From NCBI GenBank assembly GCA_015179045.1, contig WHUZ01000007.1, positions 666,001 through 730,000 on the forward strand: 64,000 nt of DNA, read 5' to 3'. Under the pieces are notes generated by a model. The model searched no databases. It saw only the letters and a list, made by a program, of their open reading frames with translations, and was not told the origin of the DNA. The stretch is from Kalaharituber pfeilii (lineage: Eukaryota; Ascomycota; Pezizomycetes; Pezizales; Pezizaceae). The first letter of the stretch is position 1. Each line of letters starts with the position of its first letter. Below are positions 50,279 to 63,334 of this stretch, one piece after another. The translations under genes and the position numbers were made by a program.

Positions 50279-53200
50279 TGCTGTTCGATGTTGAGAGCTA
50301 GAACTGCGTATGTTTATATGCTTCAGATGCTGTTGGAATTGCTGCTTTGTTGCCTAGATAAGGTCGCAGGCCAGGATCCTTGAATTTTCCATTCAAGCAA
50401 AACAGGGAACAGCTCACCCAATGCAGCAAGAATGCGCTTCTAGACGCTGCGGATGGTTTTCTGCACAGAGCGTGAGGAGTTTGGCTCAGAAAGAGCGACA
50501 AGGGTATTCAATGGAGGCGTCTAACGTGTTTGGGCAATACTTATCACGTGCGGGAAGATGACGGTATTTTCAAAGCTTCTTGAGAACTGCGTTGTTGGCT
50601 ACGATTGCAATCGCCATTACAACATTCCTCATTCCTACCAATTGACTGCACACGCCTCTGTTGTCTGCTTTGTGAATTATAACGCTTGTTCACTAAATCC
50701 ACACTGCCCGCGCTCAGTGCTCTCCGTCCAACACTGCAGACGCCGGGATACTTCTACTGCCTGCTGCTTTCTCCCGCATTGTTATCTGGGTTGGGCAGCG
50801 CCTCCAAACCGACCCTGCACGATGTGGCTCTATCGCCTCCATTGGCAATCCCATTTGATGATACTCTTAGCCAGACACCCTGAGCGGCCATCAATCTTTC
50901 TAGGAAAAGTTGAAAAATGAGGGTTGTAGCAGCTGCTGTAGATGTTCTACATCACGACTCTAGAGTGACTGAGTGGTACTGCCCTGCAGTATCCTCCGGC
51001 CCGAATATATATTTTCGAAGCTCTCCTGTCCGCGGAGTGAGGTTTACATCCTCATCCTCAGGGGGCGGTGAATCTTGTGATAGTGACGGTATGATCCACG
51101 ACGGGTGAGAGACTAATATTATCACTGACACTCCATCTAAGATGTTAAAAAAAAAAAAAGAATGTGTTTTTGATAGCGCGTTCCATTCCTCCTTGAAGGA
51201 CATGCTGGCCATTTTTTTGATGCAATTATCACCATCTACCTTTTTCTTTGATGCTTCGTGCTATGGAACATTATGATATGGCTTCTCGTGCCTTAATGTG
51301 TCAACCTATGGCATTCTCAAAGTCTGAGATTGACCTTGTCTGGAATTGCCCTTGCTTCTTGCATTAGACGAAGTGCCTGCTCAGAAGAAACGAGGGTGAC
51401 AAATACTCTTGTGATAAGTGAGTTAATCTCTTTCTACGTGTAGACTCAAATGCTTTTGGGCTCTGGTCATGTTGCAGCTGAGTACGAGATCACATGTTGT
51501 ACAGAAACAAATCCGGAGAAGGCTCCCTGGGATTTTAAACTTTCAAGAGGCACCGATATCAAGGACCTAGGGTGGAAGATTTCCCTGGCCCCATAATGGG
51601 CTCAAGTACCTTCAAAGATTTTCTGCTTGAACGTAGCTCAACATAACACCTGGCCAGGGGTGCAAGATGAAGTTCTGTTGAATCTTGGTAGACGTGCTCG
51701 CAAGAGGCAGTCTCTCGAACTGCTTTTGCCTCTACGTCTAGACTCTAATAAATTTTTAGGCGCGAATTTGCAATGCTTTTATTCAAAGCTGTGAGTAAAG
51801 CTTTGAGAACAGGCTGCTTGTCAAGATTACAGGTCCTGTTTGGGGCACAAGCACTTGACGCCTGTCTGACGGATGATATTTGACTTGTAGTGTTCAATTT
51901 CTCTCTGGCTGAATTTCTTGCTGACATGACCACAAGGCCAGTACTTCCATGCCATCTAGAGGACGCTGTTTCACTGAGGCTACCGTTCTTTGATAATGTC
52001 TCCAAAGTGATTTTGTGGTAATATATGAGAACTTTGAGAGCGTGTTTCTGCAGCTATATGCCTGGATGCTCCAACTGGCATATAATAGTGCTTTTTTGTC
52101 CAGGGTCTAGAGTTTCTTGAAAAATTCTATCGCTAGCAGTAACCCTGGTTCTAAAAGTTGCCGTGAGGCTAGTGCTCTTTGTGAAGCAATTAACAGCTGT
52201 CCGGATGATTTTGGGAATGAGAGTCCCGACTTTACCGTTGAAGTTATAGACGGGCTTTGGAGCGACTGTAGGGTGGTTGGTTACTGGTAGTTTGCTCTTT
52301 CTGTAAAAAGGCGACCAAAAAACTTCACATCCATTGACGGGACGGACAACAATGAATAACGGGCGTGGACGTGGTGGTTGTGGAGAACTCAAGGCGGGAG
52401 TTAAGCACTGGAGGACTCTTGTGAAAGGTCAGAATAATGATACTATAACACGCCCATGTTGAAACAACACAAACCGAGGAATCGATGGTATCATTGTTTA
52501 GAGTGCTCAGTATTACTATTAGGGTTGGGGCTGCTGCTGCTGCTGCCTGATGCCGTGCCTGGAGGGAACGGCTTCAGCTTTGGACACAAGCAAGTAAGTT
52601 GGTACTCTTCTACCAAGCTCGCTTTGGCTTGTAACACTCATTTCCGTTCTCGCCTATCATTCCCTACTGAGTGGTTTGGTGATTTGGCTCCCAGTGCGGA
52701 CGGGAGATAATGCTTCCGTGGTGAGATAAAAGCGAACTGGTAGACGCTTTAATCCCGCGCCAGGAGACGCAAATTATCAAGTCATGAACTTCAAATCTGC
52801 CTGACCTGGTAGCAGAGGTACTGAAGCACAAGCTAAAGATCTACGCAAAGCTCATTATCGATGCAGAGACTACTTGTTACTGTGGGGCTTCCGGAACCCA
52901 AGTACGCGGACTCTACGCTTGTTGCTACAGAAATACCCTGAACTTGCAAATTTGCCAATTATGGTGGTTATATAGACGGAACACAGGCTCCTACGTGATC
53001 TTACAAGTCACCATGAATCCGAGAAAGAGCGATCATCGCTTCGGCCGAGCAATCAAATTATTGCAAACGAGAGTGCATCATGTCCGGTACTGCATTTATT
53101 TCAATCCTCTCCATCTGGCAAGGGCAGCCTAGACTCTATCCACAAAGCAACAAGCGCCATTATCTCAGTGACTTTTCCCATGCGGAATTCAATATTTCAG

Positions 53201-53361
53201 CAACATAAATTCTGGCCTGTCACCCAATGAAGGAAATAAAAAATGAATGCATGATGTAACATTGTTCATTCAAGATAAAAATTTTGATCGCAAGAGAATA
53301 TGAAAACCCAAACCCAAGAAATAAAACCTGTAGAATGTGAAAAATAACCGAAGTTGGACAT
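50279..53361. other. 3.1-kb intergenic region between NCBP3 and RPL12
   Basis: The upstream side of NCBP3 is pyrimidine-rich promoter-like sequence. From about 51,100 to 53,300 there are short frames on both strands with no recognisable domain. The region may be a decayed element. I support no gene here. Confidence 0.45.
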
Positions 53362-54223
53362 TTACTCGTCAGGGACTGTGGCAAGTTAGTTTATACATCG
53401 ACAGAGGGTTTTTGGATTGCAAGTGTTACTTACTTTCGATTTCTCCGTTTTCAATGTCATCACTGACATCCTTTGGACTCCTCCCGTCAACTTGGCAACC
53501 AACAGAGAAGGCGGTTCCCAAAATCTCCTTGACAGTTCCCTTGAGTGTTCGGGCCATAGATTTGAACCTCATGGTTCGGGCAATCTCAATGATATCGTCG
53601 AGAGGAATGGATTTTGTGTGCTTGATATTTTTCTCCTTCTTTCGGTCACGTGGAGGCTCTTTAAGGGCCTTGATGACAAGAGAGGAGGCAGATGGGACAA
53701 CCGATACTTGAGCTTGACGGTTCTGGATGGTGAGCTTGACTGTCACGCGTAGACCTTTCTATGATCAAGCGTAAGAAAGTGTCAGAATGTGACTAATTCG
53801 GTGTCATAACGTTGGGATCATCATACCCAGTCAGACGTAGCCTTCGCAATATCTTCTCCGACCTTCTTTGGTGACAATCCAAGAGGACCAATCTTTGGAG
53901 CCAAAGCAGAGGAGGCACCGATTTCACCACCGGTGGCACGGAGGTGGCTGTATCGTTGCAGTAATATCGTTAGCCTCCTTCCTCAACTTCGTCCCAATGC
54001 TCTACATCCTCCTGAAATGGAGTTCTGCTCCTGCTTTCCCGCCTCTTGCAATTCATTGAGTGCTGCCTCCATACTGACCGTACAGTTAACTGGAAAGTAG
54101 GTGTTCAAACGTACATAGTCTTCACTTCATTGGGATCGAACTTGGGAGCTGTATTCGGAGTAAAACCAGATCAAGTCAGCGACCACATATTCCCACACAA
54201 TTGAGGTAGGTCCACGTACGCAT
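53362..54223 (-). CDS. RPL12: 60S ribosomal protein uL11 (RPL12)
   Basis: Five exons, 54220-54223, 54115-54148, 53827-53947, 53434-53758 and 53362-53375, total 498 nt and encode 165 residues, exactly the eukaryotic RPL12 length. The protein begins [20 protein letters not shown] and continues [20 protein letters not shown], then [20 protein letters not shown] and [20 protein letters not shown]. It is the stalk-base protein of the large subunit that binds 28S rRNA in the GTPase-associated centre. The first coding exon is just ATGC, 4 nt, with donor GTACGT; splicing it to CTCCCAAG gives the conserved MPPK start. The last exon is 14 nt and encodes IPDE plus stop. The gene lies 280 bp downstream of the GH76-like stop on the same strand, but nothing suggests co-transcription. 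Confidence 0.95.
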
Positions 54224-54501
54224 GACTGTAGTTGGTCTGGCGTTACTTGTTGGTTGGTATCGATCAAGTACTTGTCTGCCGGCGACTGCCAGTTGGTTAT
54301 TGAGAATCTCTTTCCTCCATGGCCGTGCAACAAAAGTTCGAGTGTATGCCAAGACTGGTGGTTCTAAGTTAGGCAGTCAAGAAGTTGCATGGAATGAGGG
54401 TTCAACCCTAGCATTCACCTAGCGGGGTAGCATGTCAACCTCATGTGATTTGGTGGGCTTCCTAAAGAGGCACTTGACAGCAACTGCATTACACGCGCCG
54501 T

Positions 54502-56588
54502 TTATGCCGACACGACCCTTCCAGCAATACAAAATGCCCTTCCTGCCCCTCCGCTGCCCAAAAGTGTCTTCGCAAGCATTCTTTGCTCAACAGGCTTCTG
54601 CAAACTCTGGTCGCCCCTCAGCCTTTCCGCCTCATCAAACCTCCCCTCCCGCCCTGTATCCCCAGTAAGATGTCTGTATTCCGCCAAGTGCCAAGCAGAC
54701 ACCGTATACAGCCTGAAATTCCTATAATACAGCCCATCATTGGGGTCTCGCAGATACCTCATGGAATATCTCATCTCCCTAGCTATTTCAGCCCTGACCT
54801 GCTCCCATAATTGCATATTCACAGGACCAAAACGAAGGCCCCACTCTACAAGACCTTCAATAAGCAAGTGGACAAAAAGGTTACTATCCCACCAATACCT
54901 ATGTAGTTGATTGGTCACGGTGGTGTCGTAAAGGGATTTCGTTCGATCAACGGAAGATTCAACAAGTATCTTGGCTCGTGTGCGAATGATGTTGGCATAA
55001 GTTGTGTCTTCAGGGAGGATGAGATCATACAAGAGGACCATTGCTGTAAGCGTATGTCCTGTGTTGTAACTGTTGGGTTATTAACCTGCTGAGCTTCAGT
55101 TTTAATAGAGGTATTCTTACGTATAAGTTGGACCCGTGATCTCCCACGCCCCCCCTTTTGTGTGTTGAATCACACCGTCCAACACGAGCCCTTGGCCTGG
55201 ACCATTTTCGCTCGGTATCAACTCTGCCCAGACCCATTCAACGCATCTTCTACCCCACTCGACTAGATTCTTTACCGTCCCATCAACTCTTGCTGCATCT
55301 TGATTTTGCTCTACTAACATTTGTGCCAATTCCAGTGCTGCGACGGCAGTCAATGTGGCTGAACACGCATTGCGGTTCGTCCAGGGTGGCCCTTCAGTAG
55401 ATACATGCCATCTGACTCCTCCATTTGTTGCGTCCCATCCACTCATGCAGAAGTCCACAACCTGCGAAGCGCGTTCAAGATAAGAGCGATAGGGCAATCC
55501 AGATGAAAAGTTCGGTGGGGGTAGCAGCCGATGAGCAAGCAACAGAAGTATTGCGACTTGAGCGTTGTCATCTAAACCGACAGTCGTTTCTAGCTGTGAA
55601 ATCTTCAGCAAGCGAGGAAGTTACCTATCAATATATATATCCCCATTTCCAGGGAACCAGACCCAGGCACAATATGCACGATGATCCGGAGACCAATGTT
55701 TCTCTAACCCAACTAGCGCTTGATGGATTTCCACATGGAACATCCCTGGAGCGGACTTCTCAGCTTCGAGTATAGCTTCTAGTCCTATAAGCTACATAAC
55801 ACTTCATGTTAACACTTCCTTTTCTTCCTCCCAGGCCTTGTAATTGCCAAATTGCAAGGAGATACTAGCACATACATACGCCCAACACGTATGCCCATTC
55901 CAGTCACCGACCTGCATCATCTCCCGCAAATCAGCGTTCTCGTACTCCTCTACACAACCAAGTCGCATCCCACCGTCTCTGCAGTCGTGTACAGCGTCCT
56001 GAAATGCATATGCTCCTGACTCCAGAAAGTATTCCATATCCGCTTCGCAACGGCAACCCCTTCAGCGGTAAACACATTTGTTGTCTTTAGTGCCAGGTAC
56101 CATCCCATTGGCGGCCGGTGTTGCGGTACTACTGGTGGCTCGCCTCCGCGCAACAACTGCCCCAGGGGACCAGTGCCCCTGTGACGCCTGTAAACCCGCT
56201 TCAAGTAATCCATCTCTTCTATTCCCTTGTTGTCGTCTTGCTGTTCTGTCTTCGCAATCGCTCTCTTGCGGTGTATATACAATCTCCCGCCGTCGTGCAG
56301 TTTCCACATCCGAATCCCAATCCGAGTTTGAGACGTCGTCATCGAGCTCAAGGCCACCTGTTTCAACCTCTACCTCCGCGTTTGTAGCTGTGTCGGTGTA
56401 TTGCTTCCGTCAACAATAGACGCCCCGCTATCTTCGTCGTCATTATCGGCGTAGTCGTCATGGAAGATGTCGATGCCACCATGGAGGAAATCCCACGCGA
56501 CATTTTGAGGTGTGGGAGGAAGAGTGGGGTTGAAAACAGTTTTAATAGTGGCGGGAGGCAGCCGCGGGAGTGTGTGGATTGTCGTCAT
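54502..56588 (-). CDS. GH76-like (alpha/alpha)6 glycosidase, model not closed; apparent frame breaks
   Basis: The C-terminal half is clear: exons 54502-55069 and 55121 to about 55610 join over a 51-bp intron to give GPTYTYNTGHTLTAMVLLYD. The blocks DDNAQVAILLLLAHR, GGVRWHVSTEGPPWTNRNAC and WAWEW-like sequence (CVEWVWAELI) match glycoside hydrolase family 76 and related six-hairpin proteins, which act on alpha-1,6-mannan. Upstream, coding-like frames continue (FHVEIHQALVGLEKHWSPDH; YLALKTTNVFTAEGVAVAKR; start near 56588). Two junctions fail. Near 56030 the frame must shift by one base between AKRIW and EYFLESGAYAF. Near 55630 no GT..AG choice joins WFPGNGDIY to DDNAQV. Either the gene is decaying, the assembly has indels (one break sits in an AT repeat), or an unusual intron is present. 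No signal peptide is evident. An intron is likely near 56280-56370. Confidence 0.55.
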
Positions 56589-58012
56589 GGTGGCGAGGTC
56601 TAGGCCTGTAGACGGGGAAGCTATGGGAGGCAAGATTGGAGCTTGAAGATAGCCCTATAGTTATGTGTTCTGCTGGGAGGTAAGCTGCGGCATCGTACTC
56701 TTGCTGCAGCTCACACGCACACGGCCCGCAGAGAAGCTCCATAGTTCTCATAGCTGACATAGCTCAGGAGACCCGTAAGTCTAGCGTCAGAGAGTACGGA
56801 GCATGTGCCTCTTGCGGCCTCGGGCGTCGCTAGCAAGGTCTCGAGACTGTGGGGCATCATCCGGCCTTCGCCGCCTTTTACTCCAAGGCTCCGAACTCAT
56901 TGGGTGCTCCACCCTTATAACCTCCCTTCGAGCCCTCGTGACCGACTTGAACGCTGACCAGTACCAAAGTCCCGAGCAGGAATACTTGTCCTACCTCTTA
57001 ACCCCTTGCGCAACCAGCAGCCTTTTTTTTTGTCCCGCATATCTCAGAAAATAATCGGATCTCGACCTCCCCACCCACCCTAGATCAGTCTTGTACCCCA
57101 TGATCCTGATCCCACCACCCACGTTTTGACCTTTTTTTTTTTTTTTTTTTTTTTTTTTCAGTTGTTCGTTTATTTTTGCTGCCACAGGAAGGGGAGTGTC
57201 TCATTGTCGAGTCCCCACGCCCCCCGCTCCAGACCTGTTAGTTGTAGAGTGCATATTTACTTTACAGAGAAAAGTTGTATGCACACAATGACGTCATAAG
57301 TTAGCTATGGTACTGGTACTTACATATACCCCCCTCGCCTCACTTTGCTTCCCCGTCCAGAGAAAGCCCCGTGTGTAAGGAAGTAAATGTCTCAGAAAAT
57401 AAATGTTTATGATTTTTGAAGAATTAACCCAGATGAGAGATGTATAAAATACCCGCAAGTACATTATACTCTAGTAGTCTCGCGTGAACCAGACCTCCTC
57501 ATCAGCTCTCAGCAGCCATCGAAACTTGGTTGGTGGGCTGGGCCATTTGGTCTTCATTATTAACTTTGTCTTCTAAATCCTGCGTTTGGAAGAAAAGTTG
57601 CATGTTTTGGGACACACCTAGATCTCTATGTTGCAAGGCAGTGTTATCATTATTCTCTACTGAATCGATGCCACCACGCAAAAGTTCCATATCAAAGAAC
57701 TGAAATGAGAAGGAAATGAACAAAAGTCTGTACGCCAGGTATATGTGACATGAAGCAACAAAGGGCCAACACTTGATATATAAATACCAGTACCAATGAT
57801 ACCCCAAAACGAAAGAAGCAGAAACAAATGAAACTATATCTGTACTAGAGAAACAGAAGATACCCAAATGTAAAGTTACAAGCCCCACACTCCATAAATG
57901 CCATATCAAATTTAAGCAAATTTAAATCAAATGCCTTCCCAGCCGATGCATTCTTTGCGAACCAAACATAATGACTTTAATAGATGCCCCTATTATAACA
58001 ACAAAATAAAAT
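56589..58012. other. Intergenic region between GH76-like and OGT genes
   Basis: A 27-base T run lies at 57132-57158. A minus-strand frame at 57502-57909 lies just downstream of the OGT stop and has no recognised homologue. No gene is supported. Confidence 0.5.
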
Positions 58013-61000
58013 TCAGTATAACCATATATCTCCGCCCTCGCCGTTGACCCAGTTCTTCCATGCTTTTTCATATGCTGTTTCAAGGTCCCGTACCCAGCGT
58101 CGAGTGTTGAATAATGGGTTCACCCATCTTCCTTCAAAGAGTACTTTTCTAATTTCAACCAGCTCCCCTTTGGCAATCCCATTACCGCCAGGCTCATACT
58201 TCAGCCCGCTTGCTAGCTCCACTGCACGTTTCTCGTAATCCTCCTCACCATCAGCAATCATTCTATCTGCAATCTTCCTCCCTTCCGGCGTCGGCGGAAC
58301 CGCCGACCTGATAATGGACGCTGCGATTCTTGAACACATTTTATATTTATGCCGTGGTAACGTGAGCAACGGGGTGCCTGACCACGTGACATCGGCGGCT
58401 GTCGTATGTGCATTACACTCAGGCGTGTCGAGGAAAATGTCGCATACACGAGCACGGGAGATATGCTGTTGCTTCGGTGCGACGTCGGTGAAAATGATGC
58501 GTTCGGCGACTTGCAGTCCTGCCCACTTCACGGCGAGCTCACGTAGGTTCCGTTCGCCAAGCTCTGGAAAACGCAATAGCCAGAGGCGAGCGTTAGGAAC
58601 TTTCGCAATGATGCGCAGCCAAGTTCGGAAGGTCGTGGGCTCAATCTGGAATTGCTGTTAGCCGGTTGGTAATACAGAGAAGAATTAACAGCAAGCAAAC
58701 CTTATAGAGCTGATTAAAGTTGCCGAGAATCACTGCATCATCGGGAAGATCAGGAAACAACTCTTTCCTCATTTTCCATCTTCGTTCTTGTTCCTCGGCC
58801 CAAGAAAGCCGTGGCCCTTGTGCATCAGGGGCGCTCTGTCGATGGTCACAGCAAAAGAAACTATACTTCGTGAAAATAATATTCTCACAATAAACCCAGT
58901 CCCCATCTTCGTCGTCTTCAATCCCATCTTCAAGTTCGATGTTCTTCCTGACTGGCCGTAGAGTTTCTGGAGGAACGGCCGTAGAGTCGGCGAGAAGATA
59001 GTCACACCAGTCTGCACCAAGTGTCCCAGCAAAACCCATGAAACTCATTTGAATAGGAGCAGGACGTGCTGCAAATATCTCGTTTTTTGCTCCACGGGTG
59101 AATCCATTAAGATTGACCAGAATATGAATTCCATCCTTGATAATCTGATTGATGAGTCTATCTGGGCCCCAGCAACTTGCATCATAGAAACGTGGTGCTT
59201 CCCTCTCTATTTGGAGTCGATGTGGGGAATTGTCACTAGGAGTAGTGGCATAGCAATGAGCTCTGACGCGTGATGGATCATGCAAGCCAAAGACAGATTG
59301 CATCAGGTGAGCCAATGGATGGTTATTAAAGTCGGAGGAGATGTAACCAACATTTAGGTGTGGTGCTGGAGGTGCTGGCGGAGGGTACACATAAGGAGAC
59401 ACCCATGATGCACGCATTGTTGAGCATGATATGCGAACTCCGTTTCGTTGAGAAATCATTCGGACCTGTACAATCGTTTATTAGCCCGTGGTGGAAACCT
59501 CAGTAATTGAGGGTGACTTACCTGCTTAGCTGAGAGGGGACAAGTAAACGTATGGAAAGGAAGAACAGTAGGCGCACTAGGAATGGATAGGCAGGTTGGC
59601 AGGGTAGGCCGAAGATAACAATCCATTGGCTGTATATCAAGTCTACTATACTTGTCGTGATACCATCTCCAGCCAGCTCTTCTAATAGCTCGCTCAATGA
59701 GCCTCACAACTTTTGCGCCCTCATTCTTGCGACCAGCCCAGCCTTCCAACATTTTTCGCAACAACGCCCTCCGCCCTTCAGTCCATTTACCTCCTACAGC
59801 AGTCTCCAGGTCACGAAGGAGGTTCTCAAGTACGCTCCCGGTCAATATGCCTTTTCCCCAATGCTCCCCTTCTTCAAGTTGCTTCTCCACGATGCCAACA
59901 ACCCGGCTCATCCATCCCCTGCTAACAGCACCAGGAGTTCTTGCGTCGAATAATGATCCGTCTTCATTGACATGCCATCTGTCTATAGCGCCTCCATTTA
60001 TTACTACTCCTCCCCGTCCTTTCCAGTCGCACACACTGTTCAATGCATTTGCAAGACCACAAACTGCCTCTGCAAAATTTGGATTTACTGCAACCGCGCG
60101 CCTGTAGTATTTAATTGCCTCGCTTGTCCGGCCTTGATCCTTCACAGCGTTGGCAAGATTCGCCAACGCGATATCGAAAGACCCATCGCAAAGAACAGCC
60201 TGCTCATACATTTTTATTGCTGCTGGAAGATTATTAATATCCTTGAGTAGGCTGCCGAGGTTAGTATAAAGATGCGCGTGTCGGGGATCTAAAAACAAGC
60301 CATACTGGTAGTACGAAAGTGCGAGGCCAACTCCGGATCCAGGGTTATATCCAGGAAAAATGCTTGACTGAGGAACATTCGGGATAGGTGCAGTCTGCTG
60401 TACACTAGCCAACAGAATACCAACATTATTGGCAGTCGATGGACTTGGATGTAAAGAGAGTGATAGATAATACAATGCAAGTATATCCTTCACGCCTGCT
60501 GAAACCAGTCCGTTCCCACTTGCACTGGATGACATACCATCTTGAAAAATCTTTGCAAGTGACAGAAGTGAATTGCTAGTAGTAGATATAGCAATCTTCT
60601 TTGCAGATCCTGAAGGCACTTCGTATAAACCGGGAAGCTCGCCATGTGGAGGGAAGACCAACTGTGCCGTTTTCAGTGCTTTGTCTGGAGTCAGTAGAAC
60701 TGGCTGTGCAGACCTTGCACCAGCACCAAACCCATCGGCGGCTGGGGCTAGTACGTTCAATATCCTTTCTATTAATCCCTTGATTCCATGTTTTTCTTTC
60801 CCTGCCCCAATAAGGACAGCATCTTCGAAGGCTTTGGCAGCCCCAGCGTTATCACCCAACGTGTATAACATGTTTCCTTTGGCGTGAATAAGCCCAAGTA
60901 ACCTGCCGTTCTCCGTGGGGGATATCACGAACTCTGGCTGGTCGTTAGGTGGTGGAATTGGTGTAGCCGGGTCTTCATCCTCATAATAGTCAAACTTCAT

Positions 61001-63334
61001 TTCTGGGGAAGATGACTGGCTCATAGAGGCATGTGAGCACTCACTCGAGCTGGAACAAACACTCAGATTACATCCGTCGAGATGTGTATTACTCCTCCGC
61101 TTTACCGATCGTTCCACGAACTCGATAAGAGCTACTGCATCCCTGCCACGCTGTTCACCACAAAGAAGCCCTACGAGATGTTCCACGGCCTCGAAGTAGT
61201 TTGGCTTAGCCTTCACAGCCTTTAACCAGAACTCCTCGGCTTCTGAACGTCTACCCAGTGCTAACAAGGTGGCTCCGAGATTCGATAATGCCTCCACATG
61301 ACTAGAATCAGCCAGTAATTATTAGTAGTTTGTAATGATTCATCTTGCAAATCAAACACTCACGCATTATCAACGGCGATAATTTTGAGATACCATACAA
61401 GAGCCTTGTTCAGATCATTCAATGCCTGTTGCTTCTGTCAGTATAATAAATTTATAATAGCCGCTACATATCAATCTTCGTACATAAGCTATACACCCCC
61501 CTAATAGCATCCCATCTAGCCAACTCCATCCAGTTTCGGCACATAACTGATGCAATGTATCTAATGCATGATGTGCTGCTATTCTTGCAAAGGAGGGGTT
61601 TACAATTCCTCCATCTCCAAGTAGCATCTGGCCTGCACCATTTGTACTGATTCCTGTAGAAACAAACGTGCTCCTGCTAGAAACGTCTATAGGTATATTT
61701 ATTTCATGCAAACCATCGACGTTTCCAGCCATAGGATTTCCAAACTGGATACCAGTAATTTGAGAGTTTGAAGAATATGAGCCTGTGCAAGCTTGCGTGC
61801 CCCCATAATTAGGAGCGGCGCTATCCACAGATGTCACTGAGGCGCTGCTATTATACCCCTGTGGCGAGGCAGGATGTACTGACCCAGTGTTTCTCCTCGC
61901 CCTTCGAGAGTTAGTTGTGAGCACTTGGCTGTCAGGCGTATTTTCAACTCTTCGCTTTTTCCGGCGATCAAGATTATCCTCTGTCGGGTCGTTCAACTGT
62001 GGTATAGGTGTGGCGCAATTGGACATTGTTTTTTGAGGAGTCGGTAACGGCTGACTCCGAAGGCGATGCTGAAATGTTGCTACAGATGTAGCATCTGACT
62101 GTGCCACAGGGCGAACTGGGGGTCGAGGGACCACTTGAGAGCCAATTAAGGATCCATGCGAAGCTTGCTGCGCCTGGGTTGCCTGAACCAAATGTGCATA
62201 GACGCCATGGGCCCAGGCAAGAACACGGTTTCGGTTAGGGGGTAATTGTTGTAAGTAATTAGCCACAGCAGGCAATCCAGAAGAAATGCCATCGAAAGGT
62301 TGAGTGTGATGTATTGGATCCGCAACAAAGGGATGATATGGGGCAATAGGGTAAGGGGGTATGACTGGGGCGTTTATCGTCTGGGGGGCTTGTGGTTGCC
62401 CAGAATTTCCCCTCATCTGCTGATTCCAGGATGGCAGGGCACCATTGAGTGATGGGAACTGCTGAAGTTTGGATAGAGGAAGTGCTGTATTTATTTGATA
62501 AAGTGTATTATTATGCCCTTGTTGCTGCAGCACTGGACATTGAACCGCTTGTGGATAGATTCCAATATCATCTGTCAGGTACCACCCACCATCCTGTCTA
62601 GCCGAAACCCTCATGCTTGACCCACCAATGGTGAAGCTATCTTTCATGACATGTGAGTAGAGTGGAAGTGATTGCTGCTGAAGATGCTGAGTCAAGTTGA
62701 ATGAAGAACGGCTCTCATTAATATTAGAATACAAATCAGGATAGATGGGTAGCTGTTGTAATTGTGGCTGTATGACTGGATTGTGATGGCTCAGAGCATT
62801 TGTATCTAATATTGACTGACATTGTGAAGCCGCCCACAGGACTGGATCTGAAACCTCCCACGGCTCTAACCCACTGTTCACCACACAATTTTCTTGGTGA
62901 GCTGTGTTCTCTATATTTACCTGCTGCTGCTGTGGCAATAAACTTCCAACCTCTAGTGTATCTGCGGGTCGCTTTGGTGGATTATTCAATTGCTCTCCTC
63001 GAATTCCTGTCGATAAGGGCAATAATATATGCTTTGTAGGCCTCCTAGGCCATTCCATCGAGGCGCCATTATAAGCATCAGGTAATGTTCCTGTTGGAGT
63101 TTTTCTTCTTAACAAATCTTCTTGCTGACTTCGCGGATGAAGCTGTAGTGGAATTTGTGGAGCCGAATCATGAGCTCGGTATGGGGTATACAGGTTCAGT
63201 AGAGGGGCATTATCAGAATAGTTTGACCTGCGCGGAAGACCTGTATATGATGTGTGCGCGTGTTTGAGGGCGTCAAAGTACGCAGCGAAGTGCTGCTCGG
63301 AATGATGCGGCCGAACCTGGGGACTTGGTAGCAT
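58013..63334 (-). CDS. OGT: O-linked N-acetylglucosamine transferase (GT41), TPR-containing
   Basis: This nucleocytoplasmic enzyme transfers GlcNAc from UDP-GlcNAc to Ser/Thr of proteins. Five exons, 61484-63334, 61364-61425, 59522-61301, 58701-59465 and 58013-58645, close in frame at 1,696 residues. The first 600 residues are Gln/Pro/Ser-rich and disordered. TPR units follow, for example ALNDLNKALVWYLKIIAVDN, VEALSNLGATLLALGRRSEA and ALANLANAVKDQGRTSEAIK, broken by low-complexity inserts. The catalytic region has both halves: VGYISSDFNNHPLAHLMQS (with the catalytic-type His), ARPAPIQMSFMGFAGTLGAD, GNFNQLYKIEP with the nucleotide-binding Lys, and CDIFLDTPECNAHTTAADVT with the HTT sugar-nucleotide motif. 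GT41 enzymes occur in filamentous fungi but not in budding yeast. Confidence 0.95.

Noticed and set aside
55792..55911. Coding continuation containing GDWNGHTCWAYV within a proposed intron of the GH76-like gene
   Set aside because: Left undecided: splicing 55912 to 55791 keeps frame, but the skipped sequence also looks coding. I could not choose without transcripts.
57502..57909. 135-codon minus-strand open frame just after the OGT gene
   Set aside because: No recognised homologue, AT-rich, and positioned where OGT 3' untranslated sequence is expected. A small or fast-evolving gene cannot be excluded.
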